A stretch of 47,815 nt of DNA from Corynebacterium sp. (GTDB taxonomy: Bacteria > Actinomycetota > Actinomycetes > Mycobacteriales > Mycobacteriaceae): assembly GCA_030530985.1 (NCBI GenBank), contig JAUMTX010000018.1, forward strand, positions 1-47,815. Direction: 5' to 3'. Below the pieces are notes generated by a model. That model was not told the DNA's origin, searched no databases, and saw only the letters and a program-made list of their open reading frames with translations. Of the stretch, positions 18,595 to 28,431 are shown in pieces. The position numbers and the translations under genes were made by a program. Every line of letters begins with the position of its first letter. Position 1 is the stretch's first letter.

Positions 18595-21063
18595 CTATTC
18601 CTTCGGGTCAATGAGATCGAGGAGATACTCATTGCGGCCACGGAGACTGGTGATGAGCAGGATATCGCGGGCACGGGATGTGGCCACATACATTAGGGAC
18701 TGTTCCTGCTTGCGGGCATCCGGGTCCTTCATATCAATGTGGTCTGGCACCTTACCAGCATTCATAATCACAACATGGCTAAATTCCAGACCCTTAGAGG
18801 AATGCATGGTGATAATTGGAATCACATTGGAATTATCAACCTGCTCGGCGGAGCGCACAAAGGCGGCGCTGATTTCTTCTTCCGCCAAATGTTGAGCAAT
18901 GGTACCAGCATCCGAAGATTCACGAATGAGAATTCCAATGCTGATGAGATCCGGGTCGGCAGCCTGAGCGCGCCACTTTCGGATTTGCTGAGCCACATAC
19001 TTGGCCTGGTATTTCGCAGACTGTGCCTGGATGATTTCAGGCATTGGGCCTGAGCGCAGGGAAACACAATTATCCATGCTTTCAGCCTCACCCTCGGAGG
19101 ATAGATATACCTCAGGGCCAGCCAGCATCTTATTGGCCAGCTCAAGATTTTCCTCAGTAGTCCGGTAGTTAATCTTGAGTCGGCGGGAGCGACCACGCAC
19201 ATTAATATCAAAGTGCGAAAGAGTAATTGGCTTGCGATAAATTCGCTGATGACCATCCTCAGAGATGAAGATGTCATTATCAGCGCTAGGCACAATCTTA
19301 CGGATCAGCACCCAGTGGCCCACATGAAGATCCTGCGCCTCATCAATAATAAGGTGGTCAATCAGCAGCTTCTCCCGATCAATCTTGCCAGCCTCAATCA
19401 GGGGATCAATGAGTTCAGAGGCAAAGACTGCGCGGGTAGGGAAGTCCATCTTGCCGGTGGTGGCAATACGCGTACGCACATTTTCAAAAATGCGCCAGAG
19501 GGCAATACGGTCACCACGACCCAGCTTTTGACCACGGCCACGACGCGGGGTGCGCAGATAATCAATTTGGGTGTGAATCTTATTTTGAAGAATCACATAG
19601 TGCCATTCATCAGCCAAAAACAGTGGGGACACCAGGTGGGCTGGCAGATCCGTATTAGCAATGGCCGCAGACTCAGTGAGGAACTGGCGGAATTCATCAT
19701 CACCCAGAGTTCGTGGAAGATCAGTGGCTGGTACACCAGAGATAGCATCCCAGGCCTGGGCAAACTCATGGGCGCTACCCAATCTAATGACCTGGGAAAC
19801 CAAATCATCAATATTGGTGATCAGAACACCCTCTTCGCCTAGGCGTTCAATCATATAGCTTGGTGCGGAAGCATCCAGGTCACGCATCATTCGGCGCAAA
19901 GAGGTAGCCAAAGTCTTGGTGAAAGTAGTCAGCACAATGCGGCTGCGCGTACCCTGATCGGAATCCAAACCATAGTGAAGATTCTTGGCACGGTGCACCG
20001 CAACCACAGTCTTACCGGTACCGGCACCACCAAAGACACGGGCGGAACCACGGAAATACTGGGTGGCCATATATTGCTGCGTATTGTGCAGATACACACG
20101 CCACCTATTAAAGCTCTGGGTTTCAAGAATATAGCGCAGCTCCTCCTCATTTTCCGCAATAATAAAGTCATTACGGTAAATAGGGTTCTGGAGGGAATCC
20201 TCAAGCAACTCGGCCTTGGACTTGCTGTGATCCGGCTTTTCCAGCTGGAAGTCCTCACGCAGATTCTCAACAGACGTACCTGCAGCCAAACCCAAATAGC
20301 ACTGGCGCTCCCAACTAGGGCGGTGGGCAATAACCTCAACCAGATCTTTAGCTGTTGTGGTGGCCAGGACTCTCTCTGTTACTGCCGGTGGAAGACCCAA
20401 AGCATGGTACAAACTATCCGGCGTATGGCCCTCAGCCAGAATACGAATGCCAGAATTAGAGCTATCAATCTGCTTGCGCAGACGGCTAGTCATCACATTA
20501 TCAACGGAAGTTGGTGGCAGCTCTTCCTCAGTCTGCACGGATTCCGGCATCGGGGTAACCGGAGTGTCCACCTGCGGTACTGCAGGTGCGGTTGGTTCTT
20601 CCGGCTGCTGGACCTCTGGTTTTGCTGGTGTTTGCTCTGCTTCTGGCGCAGGTGAAATTGTGCTTGTTTCGGTCTCAGTTGTGACTGATGTGTCCTCTAC
20701 TGGTGCCTCGACCTCGTAGATTTCTGGGGCGCCGCTGACCGCGTTGAAGCTGAAGTTGAGGCGCTTACTCTTGGCCACCATGTCCTGCTCCGTACCGTAG
20801 AAGGCGTAGACCAGGTTATAGTCGCTGCTGGTAGAGGTGGCGGAAGGCGGGAAGAGGAAGACAATGACATACTGCTCATCCGGATTAACCCCAGGGCAGG
20901 TGGCCAAATCCGGCACATGGTAAACACGGACCTCAGGGGAGGCGGTGGCGCCAAGGGGCAGCGGGGTCAAAGAAACAGGATCCGCCAACAAGGTATGCAG
21001 ATTCCGGAGCACCGTGCCAATAGTATGAGCCAGGTGTTCCCGTGTAGGAATAATAAATGCCAT
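18595..21063 (-). CDS. UvrD-like SF1 helicase with long novel N-terminus
   Basis: An 822-residue protein. Residues 1-110 form a domain I do not recognise; 115-190 are an acidic, Pro/Glu/Thr-rich linker; about 195-330 is a second unrecognised region. The motor follows: motif I GGAGTGKT (about 345-352), TTFTKTLA (motif Ia), LIIDEAQD (motif II, about 571-578), GHQRIY (motif III), INYRTTEEN (motif IV), TMHSSKGLEF (motif V, about 752) and YVATSRARD (motif VI, about 790). These are UvrD/PcrA-type motifs, so it should be an ATP-driven DNA translocase or helicase. No nuclease motif is evident. It lies 38 bases after the giant DUF1998 helicase and is the last gene of the cluster, suggesting joint action. 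The pairing recalls defence systems that use UvrD-like partners (for example GajB of Gabija), but it is not GajB itself. Confidence 0.8.
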   Translation of the reverse strand: MAFIIPTREHLAHTIGTVLRNLHTLLADPVSLTPLPLGATASPEVRVYHVPDLATCPGVNPDEQYVIVFLFPPSATSTSSDYNLVYAFYGTEQDMVAKSKRLNFSFNAVSGAPEIYEVEAPVEDTSVTTETETSTISPAPEAEQTPAKPEVQQPEEPTAPAVPQVDTPVTPMPESVQTEEELPPTSVDNVMTSRLRKQIDSSNSGIRILAEGHTPDSLYHALGLPPAVTERVLATTTAKDLVEVIAHRPSWERQCYLGLAAGTSVENLREDFQLEKPDHSKSKAELLEDSLQNPIYRNDFIIAENEEELRYILETQSFNRWRVYLHNTQQYMATQYFRGSARVFGGAGTGKTVVAVHRAKNLHYGLDSDQGTRSRIVLTTFTKTLATSLRRMMRDLDASAPSYMIERLGEEGVLITNIDDLVSQVIRLGSAHEFAQAWDAISGVPATDLPRTLGDDEFRQFLTESAAIANTDLPAHLVSPLFLADEWHYVILQNKIHTQIDYLRTPRRGRGQKLGRGDRIALWRIFENVRTRIATTGKMDFPTRAVFASELIDPLIEAGKIDREKLLIDHLIIDEAQDLHVGHWVLIRKIVPSADNDIFISEDGHQRIYRKPITLSHFDINVRGRSRRLKINYRTTEENLELANKMLAGPEVYLSSEGEAESMDNCVSLRSGPMPEIIQAQSAKYQAKYVAQQIRKWRAQAADPDLISIGILIRESSDAGTIAQHLAEEEISAAFVRSAEQVDNSNVIPIITMHSSKGLEFSHVVIMNAGKVPDHIDMKDPDARKQEQSLMYVATSRARDILLITSLRGRNEYLLDLIDPKE

Positions 21064-21101
21064 GAGTTAAAAACCTCTTTGGTGAAACTTCTTGTGGTGG
21101 A

Positions 21102-24100
21102 CTAGCGGCGAAGCAGTTCGTCGAGTGTGCGCATCACAGTGGAATCCGGGGCGTCACTGGTGGAATTTTCCAAGACCGTCCAGCCGTGGCTTTCCAAGAG
21201 ACTGACAATAGCCGGGGTGATTTCCGGATTATCAGCAGGGTAGACAGCCACCTTGGCATCCAGCCAGGCCACATCGATCGGCGTATCCATATCCGAAAGA
21301 ATATCGGCGCCCATGGTAGGAAGCGGAAGATTATGGGCATCCGCAAAGAGAACCAATTCGCGTTCCAGAGGAGTCACACAGGTATTGAGCAAAGCAGCCA
21401 AAGCACGATCCAAACCAACAGCAGGGGTAGTTGGGCGCAGGGCCGCAGTCAATGCAGGCAAGAGATCCGCATCCAACTCATCATCGGAGCTATTAATAAA
21501 GACCTGCCAGCCGGCAGCAACCAGCTCATCCTTAAAGCTTGGGGCAATGCAGGCATTGGCCTGAGAATAGACCGCAATCTTCATATCCGTCCAGGCAAGT
21601 TCAATCGGGGTATTGTCCACACCATATTCATAGCCCACAGTTGGGCACGGATAATCATTAGCAGCCAAAGCCTCACAGATGGCAATAGCAAAGCCCTCAA
21701 AGGTATCGGCAATAGCGGCCGCCCAGGCAGCAGAGATGGCAGGTGGTTCTGCTGCTGGCTTTTGTGCTGTTTGCGCATCGTGAATGGCCTGGTCAGTGCG
21801 CACAGGATGCTCATCCGCATTCTGAATGAGTGCGGTGAGGTGCTCCACATCTTGGAGGGAGGCAGCGGGCTGTTCCGGTGCTGCTTGCTGGACCGGCTGG
21901 GCGGATTCCACAGTGCGCAATTCACAACGGGCACCCAGTGGGGCAAGCAGGGCAAAGAGATTGGAGAGGGTGAGCCAGGCCTGCCAGGCGGCCAGGAATT
22001 CCTTGCGGGTTTTCTCGTCAGCGTCGGCAGGCTGACTAATGCTGAGGCGGGTGGTGCACATGCCAAGATCCACAGCGGAACGATCGGTGGCCATGAGGGC
22101 CGCCTGGTCACTAAAGTCCATCTGAAGATTGAGATAGTCGGACTTCTTTTCAAATAGCAGCGGGGCAATTTGCTGGGAGACACGCATATACAGGCGGGTG
22201 GCAAAAATGGTGGAATTCTGCCAGAGGCGCAGGGCCTGCTCCCAGCCGGCGGACTTATCCAAAGAGGAGAGCATATCCACCAACATGAGAATAGGGTTGG
22301 TCAAACAATCCTCAATGGAACCAATAGTCACACCCTCAGCATGGCGGGAGAGGACCACCTTCAAAGTTTCCACAACAGTATCGCTCACAGGCTCATGTTC
22401 TTTAAGGAAGTCCTGCTCAAACCACTTGGTATTCTTTTCCGCCTGATTAACCATATTCATGGTAATGGCCCACGGAATACACAAATCCCCAGTGGAGGAG
22501 AAGGCACCCATAATGCTATTGCGCTTTTCGGCGTCGTCGGAAAGCCGCCAATGGCCACTAGCAGTTTGCTTAAAGGCATGGTACTTGGAGGAATCACAGA
22601 AAATCATGAAACGGACACGGCGGCCCTTCGGATCCGGATCGGAGAGCAGCTCAAAATCAGCCTGGGAACCAAAGCCATTGCGCACCTCCTGGGTGAGACT
22701 CCAGGCCGAGGTGCCCTCCCCACGGAAGCGAATACTGTAATTTGTGCGACTAGCCGCATGGCCACGGGCCTTAAAAGGCTGCACAGAAGCATTCTTTGCA
22801 CTAACCAGGCGCATGAGCAGCTCCTGGAAGGCCTGCTCCAAATTGGATTGGGCAAAGTCTTCCTTCAACTGCTCCGGCTGGGCAGGCTCCTTCTCCTGCT
22901 CCACAGCCTTCTTAATGCTCTCAAAATCCCAGGATTCAGGGATCTGATTGGGGCGAAGCAGCAGTTCAAGGAGCAACTTCAAAGCCAAGGTGCGCTTGGT
23001 TATATGGCGGAACTGTGGCTGGGCAAAAGGCAGCAAACAGTTCGCACAACAATAGGTGTCATTTTCACTGGAAGGGTCATCACAATCACAGGCGCAGAGT
23101 TTTTCCACAGCACTCAGCAGCACCTTGTGCATAACCTCAGGGCTGGTCAAGGTTTCAAGATAACCCGTGCCACCCGGCACCGTATCATACATGACCAGGG
23201 CAGACTCAGTAAGCACAGAGCCAGAGAGGGACGCATTGGAATAAGGGGAGGTATGGGAAGCCACCCCGGCTTCCTCACCACTGGCCCCATAAAATTCGGG
23301 GCGGGCACGCACCGACATGCGCGCCATATGCACCTCATCCAAGGCAGCACCATTGAGCACCGCATCAAAACCCAAACGCAGGGCCGCCATGAGAGATGGC
23401 ATGAGGCCCTCCACATCCGAATTAAAGGATGGGGGCAGGTAGAAAACCACAGCCTGGGATTTGAAATTACGCGAAAGCGCAATGCTCTTATTATGCGCCT
23501 GGTTGGAACTATGCGCATGCTTACAGTTAGGGTAGTGCTCCTCAGGCCCATTGACATCCGCCTTGGTGTCCTGCTTGCCGCATTCGGAGCAGACCTTAAA
23601 CAGGGTCACATTAAAATCTTGACCATTATGGCGGCGCTTGGGGGCGGAACTATCCACACGGCCCAGGTTCAGTGCACGCACCCGGGCTTCACGGGCAAAA
23701 GCCACCTTGAAACCGGATGGGGTGGAGTAGCCCTCAAGGAAATTCTTCTCCGCAGGTAGCACCACAGAGGTGTGCACCTTATAGTAGGATTCCTTGCGCT
23801 GCTCCTCGGAGCCACCAATATAGTTGCGCTGATAGTCCACAATGGCGCGGGCCTCACGCAAGTCCACAAATTCAATGGTGTTTTCACGCGCCGGGAAATT
23901 CCTATCCCCACAGGAAGGGCAGGCCTTTGGTGGGGTGTCACTTTGCTCCTCCGAATAGGAGCAGCTACGGCATAGCACCAGGGTACGGATAGGGTTTTCC
24001 GGATCGTTGACTGTCACCGCATCAATTTCAATGCGGCGTCCGCGCGCATAGTAGACCGAACCCGGGGCGAGTTCATGCAGCACCATGGCGCTATTAATAT

Positions 24101-27100
24101 CAATATTTTCGGATGGGGCGGGCACAGTGGCAAAGCCATCATTGCGCTGATTTTCCGTCTTACCTAAAAGTTGGAGACGTACTGGGCGATCCACCAGGGT
24201 GTAGTTTGGCATGAGACCCAGGGAGACAAAAGCCCCAGCCCAATTGGCCTTAGCATCATTAATAAGATTCTGCAGGGCAGTGGCCATGGAGTAGAGCAGC
24301 TGGGCTTCCTCATACTTGACGGCACCAATATCCATGGAGCCCAGGTGGTTGGCCTCCTGTTGGCGAATATGCGCCTGGGCGAGTGTTTGGTTCTTGGTTT
24401 GGCTGGCGCGCCTTTGCTCCGCAATCCAGGATTTACGCAGGTTACGCAGCTCCTGAATATAGTCCCAGGAGGCAATATCCTTATAGACACCGGGGGAAAT
24501 ATAGTCGCCCAGGGAGTCGAGGAAGTCACGGAAGTAGCGGTCGGATTCAGGGTACGCTTCCAAGCATTCCGCCAATCCCCACTGTTGGCTCTTGGGGTTC
24601 AGGAAGGCTTGGGTGCTATAGCTGGCTGGTCGCCTGCCCATGCGTGGTAGCGAATTGTCAATCATCGAGGCAAAAGCTTGTCGACGAATCAACTCAGGCG
24701 CATCCAGGAAGATGGCCGGCGGATTCACCTCACCCGCAATAGTAGTTCGCAGCGGGTCCTCCAGCGCGCTAAGCGCATGCCCGCGACCACGCAGTACGGA
24801 AATCACAAGGCTATTGCCGGTGATACGCCCGGCGCGGCCGGCGCGCTGCACATAGGAGGCGGTGGTGCGTGGTAGGGAGGAGAGCAGCACCATGGAGAGG
24901 TCACCAATATTGATGCCCATTTCCAGGGTTGGGGTGGCTACGAGCACATTGGGGGCTTCGGGGCTGCGCTTGCTGCTGTCGTGTTCGCTGAAGGAGGCTT
25001 CGAGTTCGCGTCTTTGGCTGGCGTCGATGACGGAGCTGTGTTCGCGGGCGATAATGCGGGTACGCTTGCTTGCACTGTAGAGGGCTTTGTAGAAATTATT
25101 CGGGATTATGTAGATCTCAAAGTGCCCTGGGCAGTTGGGTTGGAAGCATGGGGCGCCTTCGAGTTGGGCTGCGGCGTGGCCGGTGATGGGCACGATTTGT
25201 TTGCAGGTATCGCATTGGACATTGCCGAGTTCTTCGCGTTCATCGGCCAGGCGGATGCGAATATTGTCCATGGGGATGCCCACTGTGCCGCGCTTGTGTT
25301 GGGCGTCGGCTTTGCTGGTTGGTTGGACTTCCACATAGTCGAGTACCCCGGTATTGATAAGGGTGGCTACGAGGGTTTTGAGCATGCTTTGTGCAGCGCT
25401 GCTATTGGTGTGGAGGGCGCGCATGGTCCAGCGGATGTACCAGGATTCGGTGGTGGACATGGGTTCTACACCGTAGTTGGTGGACCTGCCGGCGGTTTTG
25501 GAGCCATCGGAGTGGAGTAGTGGGAAGTATGGTTCTTGGCCGCGGCCGAATGGTGGCATATTGGTATCGCGGCGGCGTCCCTTGCCGGAGAGGACATAGC
25601 CATTGCATTCGCGCATGCGGTAGTAGTTCAACCATGGGTGGCTAATGCCACCGCGGATGCGGATGCGCTCAATTATGCCGCGCGCCCAGGCGGTGAGCAT
25701 GGCGTCGGTTTCGGCTGTGGTGGCCGATTCGGGGTCGGTTCCCCGGCGAATATTCTCGAGTTCTTGGTTGCTGAAGATTCCGATGTGCTGCTCCCAGGCG
25801 GTGTAGGCTGCCTGGAGTAGGAGCTGGTCATCTACGGTGACTTCCACATCGGCCACGCCTGTGAGTGTGAGGGTGCGGCCCACATAGGAGCGGCGACCGA
25901 ATTCGAGGACGGTATCAAAAGCGAGGCGTTTTTTGATTTTTTCTAGGGATTCGGCGATTTCATAGTCTTGGTAGTAGAGCAGGCCATTGCTGCGCTCCCA
26001 GTTGGTGGATTCGCGGCGGTAGAGGCTTTCAAAGTCGAGGTCGCTGAGCAAATCCGGTGGTAGGAGGGCATAGCGTGCAGAGGGGCTGCTGGCGTTGTCC
26101 ACAATATGGGTGGCGATGTCCTCGAAGGTGTGGGCGCCATTGGCAATGGCTTCGGTGATGGAGGTTCGGAAGCCGAAGGAGTAGCTGCGGTCTTCTACAT
26201 AGCCGGCGCGGTGGGCGGCGTCCTGGATGGAGTCGGCAAAGACCAGGGCTTTCTTTTCATCCTCATCCACATTGCTCATGCCAAAGAGGGTGGTGACTGC
26301 TACGGAGAGCAGGGTGGTGACGGCACTACCCATATAGCGGATTTGGTCGGCCACGCCGCAGGATGGGCAGGTATTGGCAAAGCGGTCGGTGCCTGGGTTA
26401 TTGGACTTGAGTGGTAGGTCAAAGAGGTCGAAGGCTTTGACGGGAATCCATCGTGCCGTGGATCCGGCACTGTTTTCTTCCTGTTGAATGCGCTCAGCCA
26501 CGGTGTGCAGGGTGCCTGCTGTGGCATCCAACCAGAAATAGTGGCTATCACCTGTGGTTACTGTGGCCTCAGTGATGCCGTATTCAATACGCTCAAATTC
26601 TAGCTTTTCGACGGCCCTAATCTCCTCCTCACGGGCGTGGATGAGGGCGCATGGCGTGATTGGGCCCCGGGCGACGGTGGCTTGGCGGATAATGGTTGGG
26701 TCGAGTTCTGGGTGGCGCACATCCTCACTGCTACCACCCACATACCAGCCGCTGCGCCCGCAGTGGCGGCAGTGGATGGCCGGCAACCAGCGGCGATTAT
26801 CATCCACCCCGGCATTATCATCCGCCCAGCGGAAGTTCACTGTGTGGCTGAGTTCGCGCTCAATGCGGCTGAGTTCGCGAATCCACATGTGCACCTGTAC
26901 ACCAGGAATCTGTTGTGCTTCTGTGCGGTACTTGCCGGCCATCATGGTGGCACGAATATTTGCGGCCCAGGCAATCAAATAGCGCATGAAATTGGTGGCC
27001 ATGACTGGGTCCATACCGGGGCCGAAGTAGTCATGGATCACCTTGTCAAAAGAACTAAAGTCCTGGGTGATGCTATACAGGCGGCAAAGCCACGGGTTTT

Positions 27101-28394
27101 TCTTGACCTCATCGACTGTGCCCGCATGGAATTGCTCCACATAGTCGAAATTAAGGCAGTCCGCCATGACTGTATTAACCTGGCGGTTGAAAGCCTCATC
27201 GCCCACATCGCTATAGTTGCGCATCTTTTCGCACACTTCGCGCACAGTGGCATCAAAATCATGGCCATGGTTCTGCTTCCAGAAAGTCAGGGCCTGCTTG
27301 CCCACAAAGGACTCCATGGATAGTTTGGTCCACGCTGCCAAAGGCACCTGGGTGCCCTCGACCACCATCTCCTGGACAAACCGCACACCAGTGAGCTTGC
27401 TCAAATACTCAAGCAGCTCCGACTGCCCCTGGGAACCCATGGTTGCTGAGGTCGCCACCGGCACAATTCCGCAAAGACGATCCGTCTTATCCGGCACAGG
27501 CAAACCCAAATCCTCACGCAGGTTACGAACCTTCAAACCCACACGGCGCAACAACATAGCCACATCGGTACCCTGCGGACCCGTATAACTATGCGCCTCA
27601 TCGAGCACAATATAGCGCAGGTACTTAGCCATGGAGACCCACAGGGACTCAGCAGAAGACTCAGAGTCTGTGTCCTCTACGACGGTGTCTTCTACACGGT
27701 GGAGAATGAGATCCAGCATCTTATAGTTGGTGAGCAGAATATCCGGATTAGTCTCACGGATTTCCTCACGGGAGCGCACAATGACTGAATCATCAGAATG
27801 AGTATAGACAGGGGTTTGGCCATCCGCATCGGAACTCTCACCCACATACAAACCCACACGCAAGGAACGAAAAGCCGGATTCTCATGCTTCGACAGCAGC
27901 TCTTCCAAACGCGAAGCCTGATCATTGGCCAGCGCATTCATCGGATAGAGAATAATAGCCTTCGGGCCACGATGACCAGACATGCGCTCACGCACACAGT
28001 GATCCAAAATCGGGTACAGGAAAGCCTCAGTCTTACCCGAACCAGTACCCGTCACCACCGCAGTGGGCTGAGGATCACACGGGGTACCATCTGGCTCCGC
28101 ACTACGAAGACGACTAAAAGCCAACTCCTGATGCTTATACGGCCTGCGGGAATCAGGCAGGAATTGCAAGCGTGGCCCACGGCCCTCCGGCACAGTCTCA
28201 TAAGGAAGCGGGGTACGAATAAAAGGACCACGGAAAATACCCTGCTCAGAGTCCTTATCCCCAGAAGTATTAGACAGGAATAACTTAAAGGCACTAGCGG
28301 CAGCAGAATCCGCAAGAACCATAGTCGTAGTCAAATACTCAACAATGCCCTCAAAAACAGAGGTACTACCATTGATTGGGGAAAGAGCGCTCAT
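21102..28394 (-). CDS. Giant DEAH helicase with DUF1998 (DrmA/DrmB- or DruE-like)
   Basis: A protein of about 2430 residues. The N-terminal SF2 motor has TGTGSGKTE (about 115-123), ILYPMNALANDQ, VLDEAH (about 270), VATSATMG, and, near residue 1185, the arginine-finger motif YVQRAGRAGR after TPTLEMGINIGD. Several cysteine pairs (CRHCG about 545, CPSCG about 681, CDTCK..CFQPNC about 1070, CRSCS..CPSCG about 1480) suggest zinc sites. DUF1998 follows (YDTVPGGTGYLET about 1740; CACDC and CCANC about 1770). The C-terminal 190 residues are two copies of a repeat (see findings). In DISARM, DrmA (helicase) and DrmB (DUF1998) are separate; Druantia DruE joins them in one chain of similar size. I start at 28394 because a TACTAT -10 lies seven bases upstream and the longer reading overlaps the integrase. 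Confidence 0.85.
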   Translation of the reverse strand: MSALSPINGSTSVFEGIVEYLTTTMVLADSAAASAFKLFLSNTSGDKDSEQGIFRGPFIRTPLPYETVPEGRGPRLQFLPDSRRPYKHQELAFSRLRSAEPDGTPCDPQPTAVVTGTGSGKTEAFLYPILDHCVRERMSGHRGPKAIILYPMNALANDQASRLEELLSKHENPAFRSLRVGLYVGESSDADGQTPVYTHSDDSVIVRSREEIRETNPDILLTNYKMLDLILHRVEDTVVEDTDSESSAESLWVSMAKYLRYIVLDEAHSYTGPQGTDVAMLLRRVGLKVRNLREDLGLPVPDKTDRLCGIVPVATSATMGSQGQSELLEYLSKLTGVRFVQEMVVEGTQVPLAAWTKLSMESFVGKQALTFWKQNHGHDFDATVREVCEKMRNYSDVGDEAFNRQVNTVMADCLNFDYVEQFHAGTVDEVKKNPWLCRLYSITQDFSSFDKVIHDYFGPGMDPVMATNFMRYLIAWAANIRATMMAGKYRTEAQQIPGVQVHMWIRELSRIERELSHTVNFRWADDNAGVDDNRRWLPAIHCRHCGRSGWYVGGSSEDVRHPELDPTIIRQATVARGPITPCALIHAREEEIRAVEKLEFERIEYGITEATVTTGDSHYFWLDATAGTLHTVAERIQQEENSAGSTARWIPVKAFDLFDLPLKSNNPGTDRFANTCPSCGVADQIRYMGSAVTTLLSVAVTTLFGMSNVDEDEKKALVFADSIQDAAHRAGYVEDRSYSFGFRTSITEAIANGAHTFEDIATHIVDNASSPSARYALLPPDLLSDLDFESLYRRESTNWERSNGLLYYQDYEIAESLEKIKKRLAFDTVLEFGRRSYVGRTLTLTGVADVEVTVDDQLLLQAAYTAWEQHIGIFSNQELENIRRGTDPESATTAETDAMLTAWARGIIERIRIRGGISHPWLNYYRMRECNGYVLSGKGRRRDTNMPPFGRGQEPYFPLLHSDGSKTAGRSTNYGVEPMSTTESWYIRWTMRALHTNSSAAQSMLKTLVATLINTGVLDYVEVQPTSKADAQHKRGTVGIPMDNIRIRLADEREELGNVQCDTCKQIVPITGHAAAQLEGAPCFQPNCPGHFEIYIIPNNFYKALYSASKRTRIIAREHSSVIDASQRRELEASFSEHDSSKRSPEAPNVLVATPTLEMGINIGDLSMVLLSSLPRTTASYVQRAGRAGRITGNSLVISVLRGRGHALSALEDPLRTTIAGEVNPPAIFLDAPELIRRQAFASMIDNSLPRMGRRPASYSTQAFLNPKSQQWGLAECLEAYPESDRYFRDFLDSLGDYISPGVYKDIASWDYIQELRNLRKSWIAEQRRASQTKNQTLAQAHIRQQEANHLGSMDIGAVKYEEAQLLYSMATALQNLINDAKANWAGAFVSLGLMPNYTLVDRPVRLQLLGKTENQRNDGFATVPAPSENIDINSAMVLHELAPGSVYYARGRRIEIDAVTVNDPENPIRTLVLCRSCSYSEEQSDTPPKACPSCGDRNFPARENTIEFVDLREARAIVDYQRNYIGGSEEQRKESYYKVHTSVVLPAEKNFLEGYSTPSGFKVAFAREARVRALNLGRVDSSAPKRRHNGQDFNVTLFKVCSECGKQDTKADVNGPEEHYPNCKHAHSSNQAHNKSIALSRNFKSQAVVFYLPPSFNSDVEGLMPSLMAALRLGFDAVLNGAALDEVHMARMSVRARPEFYGASGEEAGVASHTSPYSNASLSGSVLTESALVMYDTVPGGTGYLETLTSPEVMHKVLLSAVEKLCACDCDDPSSENDTYCCANCLLPFAQPQFRHITKRTLALKLLLELLLRPNQIPESWDFESIKKAVEQEKEPAQPEQLKEDFAQSNLEQAFQELLMRLVSAKNASVQPFKARGHAASRTNYSIRFRGEGTSAWSLTQEVRNGFGSQADFELLSDPDPKGRRVRFMIFCDSSKYHAFKQTASGHWRLSDDAEKRNSIMGAFSSTGDLCIPWAITMNMVNQAEKNTKWFEQDFLKEHEPVSDTVVETLKVVLSRHAEGVTIGSIEDCLTNPILMLVDMLSSLDKSAGWEQALRLWQNSTIFATRLYMRVSQQIAPLLFEKKSDYLNLQMDFSDQAALMATDRSAVDLGMCTTRLSISQPADADEKTRKEFLAAWQAWLTLSNLFALLAPLGARCELRTVESAQPVQQAAPEQPAASLQDVEHLTALIQNADEHPVRTDQAIHDAQTAQKPAAEPPAISAAWAAAIADTFEGFAIAICEALAANDYPCPTVGYEYGVDNTPIELAWTDMKIAVYSQANACIAPSFKDELVAAGWQVFINSSDDELDADLLPALTAALRPTTPAVGLDRALAALLNTCVTPLERELVLFADAHNLPLPTMGADILSDMDTPIDVAWLDAKVAVYPADNPEITPAIVSLLESHGWTVLENSTSDAPDSTVMRTLDELLRR

Positions 28395-28401
28395 AGCATC
28401 A

Positions 28402-28407
28402 ATAGTA
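28402..28407 (-). promoter_or_regulatory. -10 element for a leaderless giant-helicase mRNA
   Basis: On the minus strand TACTAT is followed by seven bases and the helicase ATG. It lies in the 37-base gap after the integrase stop, so this gene probably has its own promoter besides any readthrough. Confidence 0.5.
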
Positions 28408-28431
28408 CCTATTCGATTACTCCGATCATAT

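Noticed and set aside
22170..23759. A 529-residue open frame opposite the giant helicase
   Set aside because: Lies entirely inside the DUF1998 half of the helicase and has no family features.
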